Positions 25,197 through 34,040 of a stretch of 64,000 nt of DNA are shown in pieces. Made by a program: the position numbers and the translations under genes. How positions within the stretch are numbered: the stretch's first letter is position 1; the number at the start of each line of letters is the position of its first letter. The notes under the pieces are model-generated. The model saw only the letters and a program-made list of their open reading frames with translations, was not told the DNA's origin and did not search any database. The DNA is from Pontiellaceae bacterium B1224 (GTDB lineage Bacteria; Verrucomicrobiota; Kiritimatiellia; Kiritimatiellales; Pontiellaceae): the NCBI GenBank assembly GCA_029432815.1, contig JAROBA010000030.1, positions 1-64,000 of the forward strand, read 5' to 3'.

Positions 25197-27170
25197 ATGA
25201 GCAAGAAGTTATCGGGTGGATCAAATATCTACGTCATTCTCGGCCTCGTTTTTATTGCAATTGTTGGCTTCAGAACCATAAGCACTCCTGAGATATGGAC
25301 CCATTTGGCGCTGGGCCAAAATAACGCTCCCATCTCCTTTATTGAGGGTGAGGGTTTTGTGAACACAACCTGGCTGTATGACAAACTGGCATACATGTTT
25401 TGGAATATGGGTGGAGCATCGCTACTGATCATCCTGAATGTTATCGGACTGCTGGCCAGCTTCATTCTGCTGATACAGGTTTCTAAAAAATGGGGAGAAG
25501 GTTTGGCGCAAGGGTTTGCGTTGCTGATCGTCGGCCACATTATTTTCCAGACTGTGGATGTCGGCCCGCAAGTGGCGATGATGCTCTTTATCTCGCTATT
25601 CCTATTTGTCCTGAACACGCAGAAGACTCCGGCCGTTCTGTTCGGTGTACTGATTCCGTTGCAGATTATCTGGGCCAATATGCACAGCTCATTTTTGTAT
25701 GGACCGATTATCGTGGCACTCGCCGCCGTACAGGCCTCCCAGAACAGCAAAGGAATGAATACCCGAAAGAAAGGCCAGACACCCCAAACAGGACTCCTTG
25801 GCATTCTGGCCGTGGTTCTTTTCATTGCTACGCTGGCTAATCCGTATTTCCTAAAAATGCACGCTCAGGTTTTTGCCAGCATAAAATCACCTCTTCCGGT
25901 TTACTGGTCCTCACTCTTTATAGAATATTTCCAAATCCCTGCTTTGAAACCGCTCATTCTTTTTGTGATGGTTCTGGGAGCTGCCGGACTGATTACGCTG
26001 AAGAAAAAACTTCCGATCGTTTTAACGACTCTGGCCATCTATGGAGCATTCCTTGTTTGGACATCGCCTAAGACCGCCATGCTGTTTGCCGTGCTGGCCT
26101 TCCCGTTCATTGTGCTCAGCCTGACTTCGATCAGTGAATATCTACAAAATTCCGTTGAATCATTATTCGGAAACAATGCCAAATTACTCGCACCGGTCAC
26201 GGGCGGTGTTTTAGTGATTCTTCTGGTCGTATCGGTTATTCCAATTATTGGAAACTCAGCCTATGTGAAAACCGGCAGTGCGTCGGTGTTTGGGTTAGGT
26301 GCTCAGGAAAATCTCTACCCGAATGATCTGGAAGAGATTCTCAATCATCCTGCGTTCCCCGATAAAGCCATTAACCTTGCGGCCGACGGTGGTTATCTGG
26401 CGTTTAATTACGGACGGAAATGCTTTATCGATTATCGTTCCGGCACCTACGACGACGAGGTGCTGAAAGAGCTGAATGGATTGATGCTCGGAAATCAGGA
26501 TTCCTATGATGTGCTCACCGAAAAATATCGACCGGAAGCGTTCATTATCAACACCCTGACGCCGGCAGCAGCGCAGGGAATCACCACGCTGTTGCGCCGC
26601 CCAATCTGGAAACTCGCCTATTTTGACGGCACAACCGCCATTCTGCTTCAAAACAAAGAGCAGTTCATGGACATCCTCAATAATACTGACGTTCAGAAAG
26701 CCGGTCTGGTGAAACTGGAAAAAGCGCGGGCTGATTATGCAGAACTGGGCGGAAGCAGTCGCACAGGAAATCCGGCCGAGTTGATTGGGTCCGGCAAAAT
26801 CTACCTCGCTTTCAATCGACCTGTGGAAGCCAAGGCGATTTTTGCTCTGCTGGTTCAAGGGCATGCCACGATTCCCGGTGCGTGGATTGGGCTCGGCAGC
26901 AGTCAGCTGATGCTGAAAGAATACGATGATGCGGTGGCTTCGTTGAAGATTGCAACCCAGCAGGCCCCGAACAACAAGTATGCCTGGGATATGTATGCTG
27001 CGGCCTGTGGGTATGCCGGTCTGACAGACGAGCGGGATGAGGCGCTCGCCAAAGCCAATAAAATCGCCGAACGCAATCAGGCAAAAGCGGAGAAAAAAGA
27101 TCCGGTCGAAGAAGAAATTATTGTTCCGGTGAAAGAGCAGTCGCTACAGGACCTCAACATTCCCGAGTAG
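25197..27170 (+). CDS. multispanning membrane protein with C-terminal TPR
   Basis: This 657-residue protein has about ten membrane spans in residues 10-365, then a soluble domain (about 370-490) and TPR repeats (about 545-625, including AWIGLGSSQLMLKEYDDAVASLKIATQQAPNN), ending in an acidic tail. The arrangement resembles GT-C-type glycosyltransferases and O-antigen-ligase-like proteins with TPR tails, but I see no diagnostic catalytic motif. TRP-less conserved features such as an acidic DxD loop were not found. It stands alone between mutS and the GHL10 gene. AGGGAG supports the start. Function is unknown; cell-envelope glycan work is a guess. Confidence 0.7.
   Translation: MSKKLSGGSNIYVILGLVFIAIVGFRTISTPEIWTHLALGQNNAPISFIEGEGFVNTTWLYDKLAYMFWNMGGASLLIILNVIGLLASFILLIQVSKKWGEGLAQGFALLIVGHIIFQTVDVGPQVAMMLFISLFLFVLNTQKTPAVLFGVLIPLQIIWANMHSSFLYGPIIVALAAVQASQNSKGMNTRKKGQTPQTGLLGILAVVLFIATLANPYFLKMHAQVFASIKSPLPVYWSSLFIEYFQIPALKPLILFVMVLGAAGLITLKKKLPIVLTTLAIYGAFLVWTSPKTAMLFAVLAFPFIVLSLTSISEYLQNSVESLFGNNAKLLAPVTGGVLVILLVVSVIPIIGNSAYVKTGSASVFGLGAQENLYPNDLEEILNHPAFPDKAINLAADGGYLAFNYGRKCFIDYRSGTYDDEVLKELNGLMLGNQDSYDVLTEKYRPEAFIINTLTPAAAQGITTLLRRPIWKLAYFDGTTAILLQNKEQFMDILNNTDVQKAGLVKLEKARADYAELGGSSRTGNPAELIGSGKIYLAFNRPVEAKAIFALLVQGHATIPGAWIGLGSSQLMLKEYDDAVASLKIATQQAPNNKYAWDMYAAACGYAGLTDERDEALAKANKIAERNQAKAEKKDPVEEEIIVPVKEQSLQDLNIPE
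26239..26253. repeat. 15-bp palindrome TTCCARNNNYTGGAA
   Basis: TTCCAATTATTGGAA inside the membrane-TPR gene, translated as IPIIGN. Confidence 0.85.
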
Positions 27171-27173
27171 AAT

Positions 27174-27188
27174 TTCCAATCATTGGAA
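27174..27188. repeat. 15-bp palindrome TTCCARNNNYTGGAA
   Basis: TTCCAATCATTGGAA in the 24-base spacer between two convergent genes. Confidence 0.85.
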
Positions 27189-27194
27189 AAGATA

Positions 27195-28391
27195 TCAGGG
27201 CCGGATCTTCGGAAGAAGAATCCGGCCTTTTTCTGTGATCTGATGATCTTTCCCAAATAGGAATTCATAGGAAAACATCGCCAGGCCTCGACTATCGGAA
27301 TGGTTAACGGTGTCGATCTGCTGCAGAATTCGATCGATATCGTGTTTGAGATAGATGCCCACGACAACGGATGAGCGGAATTTCTTTTTCCCAGCCGCCT
27401 TCTGCATGTTCGTCAGATAACGGTCGAAAGATTTTGAGGCGTAGTTCATCTGAACCGCCCAGTCGACCATACCTTTGCGAAGCCACAGGCCGGAATCCTG
27501 ATAAGCGTGTGAACGGCCTTCAATCGGGTTGCCCATCACACTGGCAGAAAGCAGGCAGTTGTCAGGCTTTTCCATTTGCATGACATAGGAAATGTCCTGA
27601 ACAACCCGCGTAACAGAATCGCGCCGAAACTCCTCTATCTGACTTTTGGTCACATCCCATCCGTATTTGTGATAAAGTGCCGACTGCGAAGCGGAATCAT
27701 AGGAAAAATCGGCATGGCGATGCAGCTGCTCATTTGTTGCTTCCGGATAATGCTGCCCCGCTACCAGATGATAGTCGTGCGGGTAGCGGATATAATCGAG
27801 GTGAATCCCGGCAATGTCATAGGCACACAGCTCCTTGGCAATGCCGCGCAAATGCTCGCGGACTTCCGGCATCACGGGATTTACAAAGGAATACCATCCT
27901 GCAGTTGGAAGCATTTTATTTCCGAGCGAATCCACCATGAACCAATCAGGGTGTTCCAACCATAACTGATTGGCTTCCGCCGGCGGATCCTGAAGCCCTT
28001 TCCACCCGGGAAGCACATTCATATACGCATGAACTCTCAATCCATAGGGCCGGGCCGTTTCAATCGCCAGCGCCAACGGATCCCAACCGGGATCTTTTCC
28101 AAGGTTTGGAAGTTGATAATCGGAAAGCTCATACGCCCACGGCTCCAGCGCACTGTCGTAAAAAGCGGTGCCGTTACCGCGGATCTGAAAAAAGACATCC
28201 GTAAAGCCGGCGGCACCGACATTGTTCATAATGGATCGAACATCATCTGCGGTGGAATAATCAAAGCGCGTTACCCAAAGTGCCCGGATCGGCGGCAGCC
28301 GGGGAGCAGTAGGTTTTACCAAAACAAACAGAACAGCCACCAGAGCGGTGACTGCAATCAATACGGCAAATAGTATTCGAAATCGTTTCAT
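27195..28391 (-). CDS. GHL10-type glycosyl hydrolase-like protein
   Basis: This 398-residue protein begins with an uncleaved or cleaved signal sequence (MKRFRILFAVLIAVTALVAVLFVL). A TIM-barrel domain of the GHL10 (YngK-like, formerly DUF187) family follows: IRALWVTRFDYSTADDVRSIMNNVGAAGFTDVFFQIRGNG, then GIHLDYIRYP and a late VQMNYAS motif. Members are thought to act on glycans at the cell surface; the substrate is unknown. It is convergent with the membrane-TPR gene. One TTCCARNNNYTGGAA site is inside. Confidence 0.88.
   Translation of the reverse strand: MKRFRILFAVLIAVTALVAVLFVLVKPTAPRLPPIRALWVTRFDYSTADDVRSIMNNVGAAGFTDVFFQIRGNGTAFYDSALEPWAYELSDYQLPNLGKDPGWDPLALAIETARPYGLRVHAYMNVLPGWKGLQDPPAEANQLWLEHPDWFMVDSLGNKMLPTAGWYSFVNPVMPEVREHLRGIAKELCAYDIAGIHLDYIRYPHDYHLVAGQHYPEATNEQLHRHADFSYDSASQSALYHKYGWDVTKSQIEEFRRDSVTRVVQDISYVMQMEKPDNCLLSASVMGNPIEGRSHAYQDSGLWLRKGMVDWAVQMNYASKSFDRYLTNMQKAAGKKKFRSSVVVGIYLKHDIDRILQQIDTVNHSDSRGLAMFSYEFLFGKDHQITEKGRILLPKIRP
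28097..28111. repeat. 15-bp palindrome TTCCARNNNYTGGAA
   Basis: TTCCAAGGTTTGGAA inside the GHL10 gene, translated as LPNLGK. Confidence 0.85.
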
Positions 28392-28410
28392 GGGATTCAG
28401 GAAGTGCAGA

Positions 28411-28425
28411 TTCCAGACATTGGAA
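28411..28425. repeat. 15-bp palindrome TTCCARNNNYTGGAA
   Basis: TTCCAGACATTGGAA in the divergent spacer between GHL10 and pyrH, ending one base before the proposed pyrH -35 element. Confidence 0.85.
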
Positions 28426-28426
28426 A

Positions 28427-28455
28427 TTTACACTACCGTTCACATGTTCTAATCT
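28427..28455 (+). promoter_or_regulatory. putative pyrH-frr promoter
   Basis: TTTACA and TAATCT are separated by 17 bases, about 27 bases before the pyrH start. Confidence 0.45.
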
Positions 28456-28482
28456 TTTACTGCGATTACATGAAAGGAATTT

Positions 28483-29196
28483 ATGAAGTATAAACGTATC
28501 CTCTTGAAGATCAGCGGTGAAGCGCTTCAGAATAAAGAGAAAGCCCTGAACCACGATCCGGAAATTCTGTCCAAAGTGGCGGCTCAGTTCAAGCAGATGC
28601 TTGATCAGGGAGCTGAGATAGCTGTGGTAGTTGGTGGTGGTAACATTTTCCGGGGGCTGGCTGGCTCAGACACCGGAACAGATCGGACGACCGGTGACTA
28701 TATGGGCATGCTCGCCACCGTCATTAACTCGATGGCCATCCAAAATGCCTTGGAAAACGAAGGTATTGAAACCCGTGTGATGACGGCTATTACAATGCCG
28801 GCCATTGCCGAGCCCTTCATTCGGCGAAAAGCGGTACGCCACCTTGAAAAAGGGCGCGTGGTTATTTTCGGAGCCGGAACCGGCAATCCGTATTTCACCA
28901 CTGATAGCGCCGCAGCGCTGCGCGCATCGGAGATCAATGCCGATGTGCTGATGAAAGCCACGAAGGTGGACGGCATCTATACTGCGGACCCGGTGAAAGA
29001 TCCGACCGCAACACGCTTTGAAAGCATCAGTTATCAGGATGCCCTTTCGCGGCAGCTCAAGGTGATGGATGCCGCAGCCTTTTCGCTTTGTATGGAAAAC
29101 GACATCCCGATTGTCGTATTTGACTTTTTTAAAGAAAACGGAATGGTTGAAGTGTTCAACGGAAAAAACTCCGGCACACTGGTTACCCACGGATAA
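28483..29196 (+). CDS. pyrH: uridylate kinase
   Basis: This 237-residue hexameric UMP kinase of the amino-acid-kinase fold makes UDP from UMP. Marks include RILLKISGEAL, VVVGGGNIFRG and VVIFGAGTGNPYFTTDSAAALRA. AAAGGA precedes the start. It heads a pyrH-frr pair with 14 bases between the genes. The usual partners rpsB and tsf are 15 kb away in this genome. Confidence 0.97.
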   Translation: MKYKRILLKISGEALQNKEKALNHDPEILSKVAAQFKQMLDQGAEIAVVVGGGNIFRGLAGSDTGTDRTTGDYMGMLATVINSMAIQNALENEGIETRVMTAITMPAIAEPFIRRKAVRHLEKGRVVIFGAGTGNPYFTTDSAAALRASEINADVLMKATKVDGIYTADPVKDPTATRFESISYQDALSRQLKVMDAAAFSLCMENDIPIVVFDFFKENGMVEVFNGKNSGTLVTHG

Positions 29197-29210
29197 GACG
29201 AGGACGAACA

Positions 29211-29768
29211 ATGACTGACGAAGTACTATTAGAAACAATCGATAAAATGGATAAAACCGTTCAGTTCCTTCAGCAGGAGCTCACGGGACTACGCACCGGC
29301 AAAGCCAACCCGGCCTTGGTCGATACCATTACGGTCGATTATTACGGAACCCCCACCCGCCTGCGCGATATCGCCAATATTTCAACACCAGAGCCACGTT
29401 TGATTGTGGTCAATCCGTTTGATCCCTCTTCACTGGGGCTGATCGAGAAAGCAATCGTTGCCGCGAATATCGGCATTACGCCGATGAACGACGGCCGCCT
29501 GATCCGAGTTCCGATTCCCGAGCTGTCTGAAGAGCGCCGTAAAGACATGGTTAAAATGGCCGGGCGCACCACCGAAGAGCAGCGGGTTTCCGTACGTAAC
29601 ATCCGCCGCGATGCAAATGACCAGATCAAAGGGCTGCAGAAAAACGGCGACATCACGGAAGACGATCGCGACAGCGCACTGGATGAAATCCAGAAATCGA
29701 CCGATGAGCACATCAAAAAAATGGATGACATGCTCGCTGCAAAAGAAAAAGATATTATGGAAGTTTAG
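29211..29768 (+). CDS. frr: ribosome recycling factor
   Basis: This 185-residue factor splits post-termination ribosomes together with EF-G. It has the signature LRTGKANPALVDTITVDYYGTPTRL and a C-terminal helical bundle with VRNIRRDANDQIKGL. Length is exactly that of the family. It lies directly after pyrH. Confidence 0.97.
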   Translation: MTDEVLLETIDKMDKTVQFLQQELTGLRTGKANPALVDTITVDYYGTPTRLRDIANISTPEPRLIVVNPFDPSSLGLIEKAIVAANIGITPMNDGRLIRVPIPELSEERRKDMVKMAGRTTEEQRVSVRNIRRDANDQIKGLQKNGDITEDDRDSALDEIQKSTDEHIKKMDDMLAAKEKDIMEV

Positions 29769-29769
29769 A

Positions 29770-29864
29770 GATTTTCGATTGCGGATTTTCGGTTTCCGGA
29801 TCTGCGACAGCTTTACACTAAAGACCAATGCCGGACGAGTTCCGCAAATCGGCAATCGAAAATC
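29770..29864. repeat. intergenic inverted repeat between frr and coaC
   Basis: GATTTTCGATTGC at 29770-29782 and GCAATCGAAAATC at 29852-29864 are perfect 13-base reverse complements separated by 69 bases. There is no T tract. It covers most of the leader before coaC. Confidence 0.65.
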
Positions 29865-29899
29865 GAAATTTAAAAATTACAAGGAGCGTAGCGACTCAC

Positions 29900-30454
29900 A
29901 TGAAACCGAAAGTGTTGGTCGGAATTACAGGCGGCGTTGCTGCCTACAAAGCAGCTGACATTGTCAGCCAGCTCGTCAAAGCCAATTGCGATGTACGGGT
30001 CATTATGACTGAATCGGCTACAAAATTTGTGGCCCCGTTGACCTTTGCCGCCCTTACGCAGCAAAAAGTGCTCGCCTCTATTTTTCCGGACACCAGTTCC
30101 GGCGGAATGGATGTAATTTATCCGCATCTCTATCCGGCCTCGGAAGCCGATGCTTTTATTGTGGTTCCGGCCACGGCCGACATTATTGGAAAAATGGCCC
30201 ATGGATTTGGTGACGACATTGTTTCCTGCAGTGCCCTCTCGTTGAAAAATGACTGCAAACGCATCTTCTGCCCGGCCATGAACTTTCAGATGTGGGAAAA
30301 CCATATCGTACAGGATAATGTGCGAAAACTGCTTCACCACGGGTGGCATCAGGTCGGGCCGGAAAAAGGACGCCTGGCCTGTGGAACATCCGGGTACGGA
30401 CGCCTGAGCTCCCCGACTGTCATCTGCCAGATTGTGCTCAACTCTGTTTTTTAA
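29900..30454 (+). CDS. coaC: phosphopantothenoylcysteine decarboxylase
   Basis: This 184-residue flavoprotein decarboxylates phosphopantothenoylcysteine in CoA synthesis. It opens KVLVGITGGVAAYKAADIVSQL and contains VVPATADIIGKMAHG, CPAMNFQMWEN and a cysteine flap with RLACGTSGYGRLS. In many bacteria CoaC is the first half of a CoaBC fusion. Here it stops and overlaps by one base with a separate coaB (TAATG). AAGGAG lies about 13 bases before the chosen ATG. Confidence 0.93.
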   Translation: MKPKVLVGITGGVAAYKAADIVSQLVKANCDVRVIMTESATKFVAPLTFAALTQQKVLASIFPDTSSGGMDVIYPHLYPASEADAFIVVPATADIIGKMAHGFGDDIVSCSALSLKNDCKRIFCPAMNFQMWENHIVQDNVRKLLHHGWHQVGPEKGRLACGTSGYGRLSSPTVICQIVLNSVF

Positions 30455-31092
30455 TGAGCCGTCGCATTCTCATTCTTTCGGGGCCCACGCACGAATATAT
30501 CGATCCCGTTCGTTTCATTGGAAATATCAGCAGCGGATTAATGGGCAAGGCCATCGCAGAAGAAGCCATCCGCCTGCAGTATGAAGTACAGTTTGTGACC
30601 GGTCCGGTTGCAGCGCCCCATCTTCCAGACCTTGGAAATGCGGGATCGATTCATCCCGTGATCAGCGCCGCAGAAATGCTGCAGGCAGCCGCCGGTTTGT
30701 TCCAATCCGCGGACGTCATCATTTTTGCTGCAGCGGTGGCGGATTATACGCCGGTGGAAAAAAAGACGGAGAAGATGGCCAAGTCGAGCGATGATCTTAT
30801 TCTGAAACTCAAAGCAACGGCCGATATTGCAAAAACGCTCTGCGCTGATAAAACGCCGGATCAGATCGCTATTGGTTTTGCGCTGCAAACTTCGGAAGGC
30901 GAAGCAAATGCCCGACGTAAGTTGGAGAGCAAAAAACTGGATGGGATTGTGCTCAACACTCCGGCAACACTGGGCGCCCAAACCGGTACCTTCAGTTTCC
31001 TGGCGTTGGAAAAAGGTCAGTTCGAACACTGGGGCTGCATTGGGAAATCAGCGTGCGCATCGCGAATTTTCCAGGCATTGGAACTGCTGTAA
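30454..31092 (+). CDS. coaB: phosphopantothenate-cysteine ligase
   Basis: This 212-residue enzyme joins cysteine to phosphopantothenate using a nucleotide. It begins ILILSGPTHEYIDPVRFIGNISSG, the CoaB signature, followed by FAAAVADYTPVEKK and a lysine pair (EKMAK) in the place of the KIKK strand. The start overlaps the stop of coaC by one base, so the activities are made as separate, translation-coupled chains. Two TTCCARNNNYTGGAA sites lie inside. Confidence 0.92.
   Translation: MSRRILILSGPTHEYIDPVRFIGNISSGLMGKAIAEEAIRLQYEVQFVTGPVAAPHLPDLGNAGSIHPVISAAEMLQAAAGLFQSADVIIFAAAVADYTPVEKKTEKMAKSSDDLILKLKATADIAKTLCADKTPDQIAIGFALQTSEGEANARRKLESKKLDGIVLNTPATLGAQTGTFSFLALEKGQFEHWGCIGKSACASRIFQALELL
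30623..30637. repeat. 15-bp palindrome TTCCARNNNYTGGAA
   Basis: TTCCAGACCTTGGAA inside coaB, translated as LPDLGN. Confidence 0.85.
31069..31083. repeat. 15-bp palindrome TTCCARNNNYTGGAA
   Basis: TTCCAGGCATTGGAA at the very end of coaB, translated as FQALE three codons before the stop. Confidence 0.85.
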
Positions 31093-31107
31093 ATAGACCG
31101 AATCGCC

Positions 31108-31956
31108 TTAGCCAAATAGTTTGCGGCGGGTGGCTTTCAGATTATCCAGCACTTCATCCGGCACGCGAAGTTTTCCGAAACCCGTTCCAAGATTCAGATC
31201 CGGCGTGTTCTTTCCGTGGTAATCCGTTCCTCCGGTGCAGACGAGTCCCATTTCATAGGCCCAGCCTTTAAAACGGTTTATGTTTTCCGGATGGTGCTCC
31301 GCGTAGTGCGCTTCAATACCGCCAAGCCCGATTGCTGCCAGTCCTTTCACCAGCCCTTTAAGTTGATCCATCGGCAGATACAGGGTGGCCGGATGAGCCA
31401 GCACAGAAACCCCGCCAGCCTGATGAATCAGTTCAATACATTCACGCGCGGAATATCGGTATCGTTCCGCATAGGCCGGCCGTCCCTTGGCAAGCAGGAG
31501 GTCAAAGGCCGATTTCTTATTCTTAACCAGTTTTTTGTCCACCAGTGCGCCGGCAAAATGCGGGCGACCAATCACATCGGCCCCGGCTTGCTCCACCACA
31601 TCACTCCACATCAGGCGATAGCCCAGCTTGTTGAGCTTTTTAAGGATTTCCTGATTTCGTTCGTCGCGCCCTTCCCGGACCGTATCGACTTTTTTCAATA
31701 AAGCCTCAGACGTATGATCGATGTAATAGCCGAGAATATGCATCGTGCCACGTTCGCACTCTGCACTCAGCTCAATGCCGGGAACCGCTTCCACGGTGGA
31801 GTCAACCGCCGCATCAAGCAGCGGAATAACGCCTCCAACGGTATCATGGTCGGTTAACGCCAGCGCCTTGAGCCCGCGCTCTTCGGCCATTTGTACCAGT
31901 TCGGCAGGTGTATTGGTGCCGTCTGAATAAATTGAATGTGTATGTAGATCAATCAT
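31108..31956 (-). CDS. PHP-domain phosphoesterase (TrpH/YciV-like)
   Basis: This 282-residue metal-dependent phosphoesterase opens IDLHTHSIYSDGTNTPAELVQMAEERGLKALALTDHDTV, the PHP metal-site signature. The later VIGRPHFAGALV, SVLAHPATL and TGGTDYHGK segments supply further ligands. E. coli RNase AM (YciV/TrpH) removes phosphates from 3',5'-nucleoside bisphosphates and short RNA ends; the same role is likely. It is a single gene convergent with coaB. Confidence 0.9.
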   Translation of the reverse strand: MIDLHTHSIYSDGTNTPAELVQMAEERGLKALALTDHDTVGGVIPLLDAAVDSTVEAVPGIELSAECERGTMHILGYYIDHTSEALLKKVDTVREGRDERNQEILKKLNKLGYRLMWSDVVEQAGADVIGRPHFAGALVDKKLVKNKKSAFDLLLAKGRPAYAERYRYSARECIELIHQAGGVSVLAHPATLYLPMDQLKGLVKGLAAIGLGGIEAHYAEHHPENINRFKGWAYEMGLVCTGGTDYHGKNTPDLNLGTGFGKLRVPDEVLDNLKATRRKLFG

Positions 31957-32165
31957 CGAAAATCCTAAATAAAAATCGCTTCCACTATACGGACGGAACC
32001 CGAAATCGCCAAACGAGTATTAGTTAAATCGCCTCGCAGGCAAAATGAACCCTGTTTATGATGGAGTATAACTCTCATTTCGTTCGGTTTGGGTTGCGCA
32101 GATTATGCTGGATTCGTAAAGTGCCCCCGTTTTAGTAACCAATATAAACTCGAGGAGAAAAAATC

Positions 32166-33059
32166 ATGACCCCAGCAGCCACCAAAATTGAGCTTCCAGG
32201 CATTGAAAAATTTAAATCAGGGAAGGTTCGTGAAGTCTATGACCTTGGCGATCAGTATCTCTTTGTGGCCTCAGACCGCATTTCTGCGTTTGATGTGGTG
32301 ATGCCCGACGGGATTCCGGATAAAGGGCGCGTTTTGAATATGATCTCCAAATTCTGGTTCGACCGCACGGGCGACGTAGTTAAAAACCACATGATCTCCA
32401 CTGATGTTAACGACTTTCCGCCGGAACTGCAGAAACACAAAGAGTTGCTGAAAGGGCGCTCCATGCTGGTGAAAAAAGCGGAACTCCTGCCGGTCGAATG
32501 TATCGTCCGCGGCTATCTGATCGGCTCCGGTTGGAAGGAATATCAGAAATCCGGCACCATCGGCGGCATGCCGCTACGCGCGGGCTACGAAATGGCCGGC
32601 AAGCTCGATGAGCCGATCTTTACCCCGTCCACCAAAGCCGATGAAGGCCATGATGAAAATATTTCCTTTGAGCAGATGAAGGAAATTGTCGGCGAAGAAC
32701 TCGGCAACAAGCTGAAAGATATCAGCCTGAACCTCTATAAAACAGCCGCAGACTACGCGCTCACCAAAGGCATCATTATTGCCGACACTAAGTTTGAATT
32801 CGGCATGATTGACGGTGAGCTGATTTTGATCGATGAAGTCCTGACGCCCGACAGCTCCCGCTTCTGGCCGGCCGACACCTATAAGCCGGGCTCCTCCCCC
32901 TTCTCGTTCGACAAGCAGTTTGTGCGCGACTATCTGGAAACGCTGGACTGGGATAAGACCTATCCCGGCCCCGTCATCCCGGAAGAAGTGCTCATGCAAA
33001 GCCGTGCCAAATATCTGGAAGCATTCAAACTGCTGACCGGCGAAGAGCTCGAAGTATAA
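32166..33059 (+). CDS. purC: SAICAR synthase
   Basis: This 297-residue enzyme joins CAIR and aspartate in purine synthesis. It has KFKSGKVREVYDLGDQYLFVASDRISAFDVVMPDGIPDKG and IVRGYLIGSGWKEYQKSG, and the TPDSSRFWPADTYKPG signature. It belongs to the longer yeast-like type rather than the about 240-residue bacterial type. CGAGGAG precedes the start. The 209-base leader upstream shows no riboswitch that I recognise. Confidence 0.95.
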   Translation: MTPAATKIELPGIEKFKSGKVREVYDLGDQYLFVASDRISAFDVVMPDGIPDKGRVLNMISKFWFDRTGDVVKNHMISTDVNDFPPELQKHKELLKGRSMLVKKAELLPVECIVRGYLIGSGWKEYQKSGTIGGMPLRAGYEMAGKLDEPIFTPSTKADEGHDENISFEQMKEIVGEELGNKLKDISLNLYKTAADYALTKGIIIADTKFEFGMIDGELILIDEVLTPDSSRFWPADTYKPGSSPFSFDKQFVRDYLETLDWDKTYPGPVIPEEVLMQSRAKYLEAFKLLTGEELEV

Positions 33060-33064
33060 ATTTT

Positions 33065-33126
33065 ATCCACAGATTACTCGGATTTCATAGATTTTCTAAT
33101 CCGGGTAATCGGTGCAATCTGTGGAT
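33065..33126. repeat. intergenic inverted repeat upstream of the Xer gene
   Basis: ATCCACAGATT and AATCTGTGGAT are perfect 11-base reverse complements at the two ends of a 62-base segment made of similar ATCnG-GTnATC units. It reaches to six bases before the recombinase start. Confidence 0.6.
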
Positions 33127-33131
33127 CACTT

Positions 33132-34019
33132 ATGAATGCTCTTCTGGAAAGTTTTCTGGATTACATCTCGCTGGAACGCGGGCTGAGCATCAATACGCGG
33201 AAAGCGTATGCGGATGATCTCAGCCAATTCCTGAGTTTTCTGGATCAGAAAGGCGTTACCTCTTTAAACCAGGTCAGCCGTAAACAGGTGCTTGATCATC
33301 TGATGGCGATGAAAGGTAAAGGGATGTCGACCAATTCGATTTCCCGCCATCTGGTTTCTATCAAAGTTTTTTTCCGTTATCTCCAGCAGGAAGGTTTGCT
33401 GGATAAAAACATAACGGACACGATGGATTCTCCCAAACTCTGGAAAATTCTGCCGGACACCCTCTCGGAAAAAGAAGTCGATCTATTGCTGAAGGCGCCC
33501 AATATGCGAAAACCGCTGGGTGTGCGCGATCGGGCCATTCTGGAAATGTTCTATGCTTCCGGACTGCGTGTGTCGGAACTGGCCGGGCTCCAGCTCTCGG
33601 ACCTGCATATCGACGACGGCTACATTCGTGTGATCGGCAAGGGCCGAAAAGAACGCGTCATTCCAGTGGGCAAAGAGTCTACCGACATTCTCGAACGCTA
33701 TCTCGAGGAGGTTCGTCCCCTGCTCTGCGAAAACCCGCATCTTCAAAACGTATTCGTTTCAAAACGCGAAACCGCGCTCTGCCGTCAGCGACTCTGGCAG
33801 ATTATAAAGAAATATACAAAAGATGCGGGGATCATGAAAAACGTGACGCCGCACACGCTCCGTCATTCGTTTGCGAGCCACCTGCTGGAAAATGGAGCGC
33901 CGCTTCGCGTCATCCAGGAAATGCTGGGCCATGCAGACATTGCCACCACCCAGATCTATACCCACGTCAATCCCGAGCGCCTGAAGTCGATCCACCAGGC
34001 ATTCCATCCGCGGGCGTAG
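33132..34019 (+). CDS. xerD: tyrosine recombinase XerC/XerD-type
   Basis: This 295-residue site-specific recombinase probably resolves chromosome dimers at dif. The N-terminal SAM-like domain (about 1-90) precedes the catalytic domain. Catalytic residues are visible: R in SGLRVSEL, K in GKGRKERVIP, H-x-x-R in HTLRHSFASHL, H in GHADI and Y in TQIYTHV. Length is standard for Xer, and no phage or integron genes accompany it, so a housekeeping role is favoured. XerC and XerD cannot be separated with certainty. There is no ribosome site; the start follows a dispersed repeat directly. Confidence 0.9.
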   Translation: MNALLESFLDYISLERGLSINTRKAYADDLSQFLSFLDQKGVTSLNQVSRKQVLDHLMAMKGKGMSTNSISRHLVSIKVFFRYLQQEGLLDKNITDTMDSPKLWKILPDTLSEKEVDLLLKAPNMRKPLGVRDRAILEMFYASGLRVSELAGLQLSDLHIDDGYIRVIGKGRKERVIPVGKESTDILERYLEEVRPLLCENPHLQNVFVSKRETALCRQRLWQIIKKYTKDAGIMKNVTPHTLRHSFASHLLENGAPLRVIQEMLGHADIATTQIYTHVNPERLKSIHQAFHPRA

Positions 34020-34040
34020 ATTCAATTCTGGAGTCAAAGT

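Noticed and set aside
31957-32165. Purine riboswitch before purC
   Set aside because: I could not find the conserved three-way junction or loop motifs in the 209-base leader.
33132-34019. Integron or phage integrase
   Set aside because: Length, domain content and lack of any phage, attC or cassette genes fit a housekeeping Xer recombinase better.
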